From contig NZ_JAINVH010000030.1 in the NCBI RefSeq assembly GCF_020400825.1, positions 31,332 to 95,331 on the forward strand: a stretch of DNA of 64,000 bases, given 5' to 3'. Source of the stretch: Streptomyces sp. HPF1205. Lineage in GTDB: Bacteria; Actinomycetota; Actinomycetes; Streptomycetales; Streptomycetaceae. The translations under genes were made by a program, and so were the position numbers. The notes beneath the pieces are model-generated. The model made no database searches. It was given only the letters and a program-made list of their open reading frames with translations, and was not told where the DNA came from. Positions 58,811-64,000 of the stretch are shown one piece after another. The first letter of the stretch is position 1. Each line of letters begins with the position of its first letter.

Positions 58811-59601
58811 GAGGGGTTCCCGGCGGCGGCCGGCGGCAGAGCGGCGAAGGAGTAGGGCGCCCACGGGCCGGTCAGCTCCACCCTGATCCAGGGCCCGCCC
58901 TCGCCGGAGCCGCCCCGCGCGCACTCGGCGAAGGCGGCCGCGTCCGCGGCGGGCAGCAGGTAGGAGGCGTTGAGCACGTTGACGCCGGACGCGCCCGACA
59001 GCCGCGCGTCCTGCGGCCGGTGCAGGCGCCGGTCCTCGGCGTACCGCGACAGCCGCGCGTCGAGCCTTTCGGCGAAGCCCGCGGCCTGCTCGTGCCCGCG
59101 GTCCTGGGTGCGGCGGGCGTTGAGCCGCTGCCGCAGGTAGTCGCGCCCGGAGGCGGCTCCGGCCCCCGCACCGCCGCCCGGGCCCGGGGCGCCGGGTGCC
59201 TCGGCCGGGACCGCGTACACCTTGACGCCCCACTCGACCCGCCCGTCGAGCCGGTCGAGGGCGGCGCCCAGGGCGGCGCGGCCGTCGCGCAGCATGCGCC
59301 GCACGCCGTCCTCGTCGCGGTAGACGGTGGCCAGGCGCAGCGGGAGCACGCATCCGCCGCCCGCGGCCCTGGCCACCACCTCGTGGTGCGCCCGGGCCGT
59401 CTCCTCCAGCCATCGCAGGTCCTCCAGCCGCTCCCGCAGCGCGGCCTCCCCGAAACCGGCGGCCGGCACCGCGCTCACGAACGCGGCGAGATCGCCGTCG
59501 GCGAGGGCGCGCACACGACCGCCGGCCACTCCCGTGCCCAGGCCGGACGGCTCGTGGCGTCCGGGCCGGGCCACCGCGTAGGCGTACAGCAGATCGGTCA
59601 C
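58807..59601 (-). CDS. gvpL: Gas vesicle protein GvpL (GvpL/F family)
   Basis: A 264-residue GvpL/F-family assembly factor. The N-terminal strand is LLYAYAVARPG, the region VLPLRLATVYRDE follows, and the C-terminal NVLNASYLLPAADAAAF...WAPYSF block is the family end. A Gly/Ala-rich loop sits near residue 150. GvpF/L proteins bind GvpA and nucleate vesicles. GTG start at 59601 with GTGA overlap on both sides. Confidence 0.93.
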   Translation of the reverse strand: MTDLLYAYAVARPGRHEPSGLGTGVAGGRVRALADGDLAAFVSAVPAAGFGEAALRERLEDLRWLEETARAHHEVVARAAGGGCVLPLRLATVYRDEDGVRRMLRDGRAALGAALDRLDGRVEWGVKVYAVPAEAPGAPGPGGGAGAGAASGRDYLRQRLNARRTQDRGHEQAAGFAERLDARLSRYAEDRRLHRPQDARLSGASGVNVLNASYLLPAADAAAFAECARGGSGEGGPWIRVELTGPWAPYSFAALPPAAAGNPS

Positions 59602-59966
59602 GAGTCCTCCTCCACCCGATCGGCGCGCTCCACGCGGCTCCCGGCGCCGCCGTCGCCCGCCCGCGCGTCCTGCAGTTCGGCGATCCTGCGCTGCAGGCGC
59701 TCGTTCTCCCTGGCCAGTTCGCGGCGGCGGGCACCGGAGGACAGGGACGGGTCGTCCTCCCACCAGTCGATGCCCATCTCCTTGGCCTTGTCGACGGAGG
59801 CGACGAGCAGGCGCAGCTTGATGGTCAGCAGCTCGATGTCGAGAAGGTTGACCCGGATGTCCCCGGCGATGACGACGCCCTTGTCCAGCACCCGTTCGAG
59901 GATGTCGGCGAGGGACGCGCCGCCACCGGAGCCGTAGGGGTCCTGGAGCCGGGCGGCTGTGGTCAT
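59598..59966 (-). CDS. gvpJ: Gas vesicle protein GvpJ
   Basis: This 122-residue GvpA-like minor shell protein has core residues 17-60 (LADILERVLDKGVVIAGDIRVNLLDIELLTIKL, in two strands and helices). A 60-residue charged tail predicted to be coiled coil follows (ELARENERLQRRIAELQDA). The ATG at 59966 overlaps the gvpZ stop. J-type proteins are thought to form vesicle caps or nucleate assembly. Confidence 0.92.
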   Translation of the reverse strand: MTTAARLQDPYGSGGGASLADILERVLDKGVVIAGDIRVNLLDIELLTIKLRLLVASVDKAKEMGIDWWEDDPSLSSGARRRELARENERLQRRIAELQDARAGDGGAGSRVERADRVEEDS

Positions 59967-61102
59967 CGGCGTTCCTCGTCCTCGTACTCGCCGGCCTCGC
60001 CGGCCTCGGCCTCGTCCTCGTACCGGGCCTCTTCGTCACCGGCCTCGTCGTCCTCGTCGGCCATGGCTTCGTCGTCCATGGGCTCGTCGTCCTCGGCCTC
60101 GTCGTCGGCCTCGGCCTCTTCGTCGTCCAGTGCCTCGTCGTCCGCGGCCTCGTCGTCGTAGAGGTCCTCGTCCTCGGGGCCGAGGTCCTGCTCCTCGCCG
60201 GCCCGGTCGGCCTCCTCCTCCTCGGCGACGGCGTCCTCGTGGCTGACCACGACCTCGCCGTCCTGGATCTCGCCGCGCCAGCCGCCGGTCGCCTCGCCCC
60301 GTACGGTCACGAAGCGGGCGAAGTGCTTGAGGTCGAGCCGGGCCCTGCGGCCCTGGGCCCGCCAGATGTTGCCGGTCTTCTCGAACAGGCCCTTGGGGTG
60401 GTACTCGATCAGCAGCAGCACCCGGGTCAGGTTCTCGCCGAGCGGGTGGAAGGTGACGACACCGCCCGCGGTGCCCTTGGCGCCCTCCGCGGTCCACGCG
60501 ATGCGCCGGTCGGGCACCTGCTCGGTCACCTGGGCGCGCCAGCTGCGGCTCGACCAGAAGATCTTGAACTTCCAGTCGGACGTGGTGTCGTCGGAGGTCG
60601 AGACACCGCGCACGCCCTTGGCGAAACCGCTGAACTCCTGGAACTGCGTCCATTGGTCGTAGGCCTCGCGCACCGGCACGCCGATGTCCACGCTCTCCAG
60701 GATCACCGTCGGCCGCGCGCCGGCCCTGCTCCCGCGCCGCCCCTTGCCCGCCATGCCCTTGACCGCGCCGGCCACGTTGTCCTTCACGAGCCCGAGGCCG
60801 GCCGACATGGCGCCGCGCAGCACCTCCTTGCCGCCGAGGCCGCTCGCGCCCAGTGCCTTGCGGCCGCTTTCCAGCGCCATCCTGCCGAGTCCGGGGCCCT
60901 GCCCCTGCGCGGCGTCCGTGAGCTTCGCGGTGGCCGAGCCGAGACCGCTGCCCAGCCCCACCAGCAGGCGCTGGGCCCGAGCCGCGAGGTAGCCCTCCAG
61001 CTCGTGCATCAGCCGCTCGACGGCAGGGTTCAGGCCGCCGTCCTCCCCCGGGCCGCCCTCGCCGCCTGCGGCCTTCGTGATCGACTTCGCGCTCTCAGCC
61101 AC
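59963..61102 (-). CDS. gvpZ: GvpZ, SRPBCC-domain protein with acidic tail
   Basis: This 379-residue gas-vesicle-locus protein has an N-terminal helical region with Gly-rich parts (about 1-135) and then a SRPBCC/START-like polyketide-cyclase fold (about 145-295; ESVDIGVPVREAYDQWTQFQEF and RIAWTAEGAKGTAGGVVTFHPL). The last 70 residues are almost all Asp/Glu/Ala. Its place between gvpY and gvpJ matches SCO6504 (gvpZ). The exact role in vesicle formation is unknown. The GTG at 61102 has GGGAGG five nt upstream. Confidence 0.88.
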   Translation of the reverse strand: MAESAKSITKAAGGEGGPGEDGGLNPAVERLMHELEGYLAARAQRLLVGLGSGLGSATAKLTDAAQGQGPGLGRMALESGRKALGASGLGGKEVLRGAMSAGLGLVKDNVAGAVKGMAGKGRRGSRAGARPTVILESVDIGVPVREAYDQWTQFQEFSGFAKGVRGVSTSDDTTSDWKFKIFWSSRSWRAQVTEQVPDRRIAWTAEGAKGTAGGVVTFHPLGENLTRVLLLIEYHPKGLFEKTGNIWRAQGRRARLDLKHFARFVTVRGEATGGWRGEIQDGEVVVSHEDAVAEEEEADRAGEEQDLGPEDEDLYDDEAADDEALDDEEAEADDEAEDDEPMDDEAMADEDDEAGDEEARYEDEAEAGEAGEYEDEERR

Positions 61103-61811
61103 GGCCGCCTCCCTGCGCCCGGGTGCGCCGCGCGGGCCGCGCGGACGAGGCCCGCTCGCCGGACTGCTTGCGCGCACCGGCCGTCTTCTTGGCGGCGGGC
61201 TCCTTGCGGGCAGCGCTCCTGCGGGCGGCGGGCGCCTTGGCCGCGGTGTTCTCGGCCGTCTTCCTGGCGGCCCTGGCCGGGGCCTTCTTGGCGGCCTTCT
61301 TCGCGGCCGGGCGGCGACGGGCGGGGGCGTCCCGCTCGCCGTCGTCCGTGTCCTGGAGGTCCCCGGTGCCGCCGGCCTCGTCCGCGTCTTCGGCGTCTTC
61401 GGCGTCCTGTGCGTCTTCGGCGTCCTGTGCGTCTTCGGCGTCCTGTGCGTCTTCGGCGTCCTCTGCGTCCTCGTCCCGCGACCGTCCCGGCGCCCCCGGC
61501 ACCCGGTCGCGCAGGTCGAGCGTCCTGGCGTGCAGGCGGTCGGCGAGGCCGCCGAGCTGCCGGGTCGCCAGCGCGCCGGTCGCGGCCTTGCCGACGCCGC
61601 CGAGCTGCTGGCGCAGTTCCGCCCCGAGCTCCCCCAGTTGGGGGTTGTCCCGCAGCCGCGCCGCGGCGAACTCGCCGAGCGCCTTCGGGGACACGTTCAG
61701 GCGTCTGCCGAGCACCAGCGACCCCACGCCGAGCGCGAGCCTGGCCTTCTTCGTTCTGCCCAGTACGTAGCCCCCGCCGAGCGCGAGCGCCATTCCCATC
61801 CGGTTGTTCAT
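61095..61811 (-). CDS. gvpY: GvpY, acidic-repeat and Lys/Ala-tail protein
   Basis: This 238-residue protein of the gvp locus has an N-terminal half that is a Gly-rich helical region (GGGYVLGRTKKARLALGVGS, LRQQLGGVGKAATGAL). At 113-145 comes an acidic run of Asp-Ala-Glu-Asp-Ala-Gln units made from 18-bp repeats. The C-terminus is basic, with AAKKAAKKAPA and AARKEPAAKK blocks resembling eukaryotic H1 or Streptomyces HupS tails. Position and features fit gvpY of S. coelicolor. It overlaps gvpZ by 8 nt. Function unknown. Confidence 0.85.
   Translation of the reverse strand: MNNRMGMALALGGGYVLGRTKKARLALGVGSLVLGRRLNVSPKALGEFAAARLRDNPQLGELGAELRQQLGGVGKAATGALATRQLGGLADRLHARTLDLRDRVPGAPGRSRDEDAEDAEDAQDAEDAQDAEDAQDAEDAEDADEAGGTGDLQDTDDGERDAPARRRPAAKKAAKKAPARAARKTAENTAAKAPAARRSAARKEPAAKKTAGARKQSGERASSARPARRTRAQGGGRG
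61385..61472 (-). repeat. 18-bp tandem repeats in gvpY
   Basis: GTCTTCGGCGTCCTGTGC-type units repeat about four times and encode Asp-Ala-Glu-Asp-Ala-Gln in frame; flanking 9-bp half units extend the array. Confidence 0.9.
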
Positions 61812-62065
61812 GTCGTCCTCGTCCCGTCAATCCGTCGTGCGCGGCCCTCGTCCAGCCGGTCCAGGAGCGCGTCCTCCAACCGGTCGAACTCGGCCTCGTC
61901 CACCTCGCCGCGTTCCAGGCGTCCCGACAGTTCGGCGAGTTCGCGCTGGATCACCGCGGGGTCGTAGTACTCCCGCTCGGCCTCGGCCAGCGCCTGGCGC
62001 AGCGCCCAGAAGGCGCCGCGGGCAGGAGCGGCGGGCAGGAGCAGGAGCGAACCGATCAGTCCCAT
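61808..62065 (-). CDS. gvpG: Gas vesicle protein GvpG
   Basis: GvpG is a small helical assembly factor. The 85 residues include the family pattern GAFWALRQALAEAEREYYDPAVIQRELAELSGRLERGEV (split here in two helices) and EAEFDRLEDALLDRL. The ATG at 62065 lies 10 nt from the gvpF stop, and the gene overlaps gvpY by ATGA. Confidence 0.93.
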   Translation of the reverse strand: MGLIGSLLLLPAAPARGAFWALRQALAEAEREYYDPAVIQRELAELSGRLERGEVDEAEFDRLEDALLDRLDEGRARRIDGTRTT

Positions 62066-62075
62066 GGCGAGGCCG

Positions 62076-62840
62076 CTAACCGGCCGCGGCGGCCGCGGGC
62101 GCCCGGTCCTGCTCGGCCCCGGGCTCCACGAAGCTGTACGGCGCCAGCGGACCGTTCACCGTCATACGCAGCCACGGGTGGTCCCGGGCCAGTTCGTCCG
62201 CCGCCGCCAGGAAGCGGTCCGCCGCGTCGGCCGCCACGAGGAAGGAGACGTTGGCGAGCCAGCCGCCGCTTTCGGGACCGGGCCGGACGGCTTCGGCCGC
62301 GCGCTCCAGCGTCTGCCTGACGAGCGCCGCGTCCCGGACCTCGCGTTCCTGGACGGCGTGCGCCACGGCCTCGCCCAGCCGGAGCCTCGCCTCGTGGGAG
62401 TCGGCACCCGCGGCCCGTCCGGCCTCGTGCAAGGCGCGGATCTCCGGTTCCTCGGCGAGCACCTGCCGTACGACGGCGTCGGTGTCGTGGACCGCCTTGA
62501 CGTTGTACTCGGCGCGGCCCTCCACGGCGGACAGCCGCTCGGACCAGTGCGCGGCGCGGTCGCGCAGCACCGCGCGCACGGCGTCGTCGTCCTCGGCGAG
62601 GCTGCCGAAACGCATGGGCAGCACCGGGCCGCCCGCGCCGGCGGCGGTCAGGACCGCCTGGTGGGCCAGCAGGTCGCGGCGCTTGGGCCGGACCCGCTCG
62701 GGCGCGTCGCACACGACGGCCGCGAGGTCGCCCTCGACGAGGGTACGCAGGGCCGCCGGCGGGTCGCCCACGCCGGCCGCCTCGTCCGGCAGGCGGAAGT
62801 CCGCGGTGGCACGCAGGATGCCGTAGACGTACGTGCTCAC
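62076..62840 (-). CDS. gvpF: Gas vesicle protein GvpF (GvpL/F family)
   Basis: This 254-residue GvpF begins VSTYVYGILRATADF, has VLPMRFGSLAEDDDAV in the middle and NVSFLVAADAADRFL...LAPYSFVE at the end. It is the paralogue of GvpL encoded further downstream; the two share the alpha/beta GvpF fold. The GTG at 62840 overlaps the gvpA stop, giving translational coupling to the shell gene. Confidence 0.93.
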   Translation of the reverse strand: MSTYVYGILRATADFRLPDEAAGVGDPPAALRTLVEGDLAAVVCDAPERVRPKRRDLLAHQAVLTAAGAGGPVLPMRFGSLAEDDDAVRAVLRDRAAHWSERLSAVEGRAEYNVKAVHDTDAVVRQVLAEEPEIRALHEAGRAAGADSHEARLRLGEAVAHAVQEREVRDAALVRQTLERAAEAVRPGPESGGWLANVSFLVAADAADRFLAAADELARDHPWLRMTVNGPLAPYSFVEPGAEQDRAPAAAAAG

Positions 62841-63298
62841 TCGTCCTCCTCCTTCTTCCTGCGGCGGGTCGTGGTGCCGGACGTGGTGCGGCGCCGCTGC
62901 GGAGCCGCCTCCTCCTGGCCGCCGTCGTCGCCCGACCTGCCCCGGAACGCGTCCGAGATGGTCTCGGCGGCGCCGGCCAGGGCGCCCTTGGTCTTGCCGC
63001 GGGCCCCCGACTCGGTGACCTGGCCGACCACGTCGGGCAGGCCGGGGTCCTTGTGCGGGCCGCTCTCCAGGTCCAGGCGGTTGCACGCCTCGGCGAACCG
63101 CAGGTAGGTGTCCACGCTGGCCACCACCACCCGGATGTCGATCTTGAGGATCTCGATGCCGACCAGGGAGACGCGCACGAAGGCGTCGATCACCAGGCCG
63201 CGGTCGAGGACCAGTTCGAGGACGTCGTAGAGACCTGAGCTTCCGCCGCCCCTGGCTGGGGCGGCAGCGGATTGCGTGGTGGCTACTGCGGTGGTCAT
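62837..63298 (-). CDS. gvpA: Gas vesicle structural protein GvpA
   Basis: GvpA is the main shell protein of the gas vesicle, forming the ribbed hydrophobic wall. Residues 20-66 are the conserved part (LYDVLELVLDRGLVIDAFVRVSLVGIEILKI in separate strands, then VASVDTYLRFAEACNRL). A tail of about 70 residues, rich in Gly, Asp and Arg (RRRTTSGTTTRRRKKEEDE), is much longer than in cyanobacterial GvpA but usual for streptomycetes. The ATG at 63298 has AAGGAGGC about 10 nt upstream. Confidence 0.94.
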   Translation of the reverse strand: MTTAVATTQSAAAPARGGGSSGLYDVLELVLDRGLVIDAFVRVSLVGIEILKIDIRVVVASVDTYLRFAEACNRLDLESGPHKDPGLPDVVGQVTESGARGKTKGALAGAAETISDAFRGRSGDDGGQEEAAPQRRRTTSGTTTRRRKKEEDE

Positions 63299-63355
63299 GC
63301 GGTGGTGCCTCCTTGGTACCGGGAGGGGCAGCGGACGGCCGGCGCGCGGGCCGGA

Positions 63356-63784
63356 CTACTTCCGGTCGGCCCTGCCGCGCTCGTAGCGGCGGGTCCGGCG
63401 GTAACCCGTGAGGTTGCCGCCGGCGTCGAGGGACACCTCGTAGGAGGCGAGCAGACTCATCGTGTCCGGCACGCGCTCCAGTTCGAGCACCTCGATGGTG
63501 AGTTCCCAGCCGTCCTCGGTTCGGGTGAGGGACGACACGCCCTCGGCCCGCTGGCCGGTGAGCAGGGCGAGCTGGTCCTGTGCCCGGCGGACCGCGTCCA
63601 GGGGATTGCTCACGCGGTCCGCCGCTTCGCTCCGGTGTCCGTTCCGGCGGTTCGCGCCGGTCCGGCTGCCGTCTCGTGCGGTGTCCCGGCTCTCGTCGGG
63701 TTCGGTGTCTTCGTCGTGTTCGGTGTCTTGGGTGTCTTCGGCGTCGGTGGATCGGGTGTCTTCGCTTCTGCGTGTGTCCGCCAT
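63356..63784 (-). CDS. gvpO: Gas vesicle protein GvpO
   Basis: This 142-residue GvpO is the first gene of the locus in Streptomyces and is needed for vesicle production in haloarchaea. Residues 1-60 are highly charged with Asp/Thr/Arg repeats such as SEDTRSTDAEDTQDTE. The conserved domain is VRRAQDQLALLTGQRAEGVSSLTRTEDGWELTIEVLELER (two parts) with a YRRTRRYERG end. The ATG at 63784 follows a candidate stress-sigma promoter by about 20 nt. Confidence 0.92.
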   Translation of the reverse strand: MADTRRSEDTRSTDAEDTQDTEHDEDTEPDESRDTARDGSRTGANRRNGHRSEAADRVSNPLDAVRRAQDQLALLTGQRAEGVSSLTRTEDGWELTIEVLELERVPDTMSLLASYEVSLDAGGNLTGYRRTRRYERGRADRK

Positions 63785-63802
63785 GGCGACCTCGGGTTTC
63801 GC

Positions 63803-63828
63803 GTTACCGCTGCGCCCGGGCTCAAACC
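63803..63828 (-). promoter_or_regulatory. Candidate stress-sigma promoter of the gvp operon
   Basis: On the minus strand GGTTTG (63828-63823) and GGTAAC (63808-63803) are separated by 14 nt. This resembles the G-N-N-T(T) and GGGTA(C/T) boxes of SigB/SigH-type sigma factors in Streptomyces. The start of transcription would fall roughly 12-15 nt before gvpO. Confidence 0.5.
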
Positions 63829-64000
63829 TTTGTGCGACAGCGGTGGACTGGGGATTCCTGACGCCCCATCAGCCGAGTGCCTTCCACAGGCCACGGCCCG
63901 GCGCCTGGACTGCCGGTTTCCCCGCGGCCGGCCGTTCACGCCTGGCAACGCGCGTGAGCGCGGACACGCGGCGCTCCCGTCCCGCGGTCCGCGCCGCGGC
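63829..64000. other. Region upstream of the gas-vesicle locus
   Basis: No gene or further repeat was recognised up to the right edge of the window. Confidence 0.4.

Overview
The window is very GC-rich, with almost all third codon positions G or C, frequent GTG starts and ATGA/GTGA gene overlaps. It carries marker families of Streptomyces or a very close relative: a WhiJ-like XRE/DUF397/ATPase module, a gvpOAFGYZJLSK gas-vesicle locus, DUF885, DUF1876, actinobacterial CtaF and a SpoIIE-type phosphatase. No rRNA, tRNA, CRISPR array, prophage or insertion sequence was recognised. The single in-frame TTA codon found is in a CNNM-type transporter gene.

Layout. 1-3.9 kb: a probable c-di-AMP riboswitch ahead of an NlpC/P60 wall hydrolase, a lone ABC-2 permease, and a WhiJ-type regulatory module. 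3.9-9.0 kb: biotin genes, bioF divergent from bioB-bioA, with bioD behind a hairpin. 9.0-10.1 kb: a Fic/Doc-like toxin with a ribbon-helix-helix antitoxin, then an acetyltransferase. 10.2-15.6 kb: two overlapping CNNM transporter genes, an SGNH hydrolase, purB and mug. 15.6-24.3 kb: a repeat-tailed unknown protein, ROK and GntR regulators, an SDR, a purine permease, and a divergent EamA exporter/MocR regulator pair. 24.8-31.9 kb: an ACT-GNAT protein, a trans-sulfuration enzyme with a divergent Lrp regulator, DUF885, GNAT, and a rhodanese/Lrp divergent pair. 31.9-40.9 kb: sbcDC and several housekeeping singletons. 40.9-46.7 kb: a membrane-anchored protein, two MFS transporters, a spermidine-synthase-like protein and a TVP38 protein. 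46.8-50.6 kb: an accessory respiratory operon qcrB-ctaD-ctaF. 50.6-58.0 kb: a small membrane protein, a geranylgeranyl-reductase-type flavoprotein, a universal stress protein, an ion permease, a PP2C phosphatase, DUF1876 and a STAS protein. 58.2-63.8 kb: the complete gas-vesicle operon on the minus strand.

How it fits together. The last 17 kb reads as a stress or low-oxygen island. It combines an extra cytochrome b/oxidase pair, a stress protein, partner-switch type components (phosphatase and anti-sigma antagonist) and gas-vesicle genes whose first gene has a promoter resembling those of stress sigma factors. This functional grouping is inference. A second theme is structural: at least six proteins carry long in-frame tandem-repeat tails, leaders or inserts (BioB, BioD, MocR, SbcC, GvpY and an unknown protein). 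This suggests unusual expansion of GC-rich coding repeats in this strain. A third theme is leaderless expression: several genes have a TAnnnT box 6-9 nt before the start codon.
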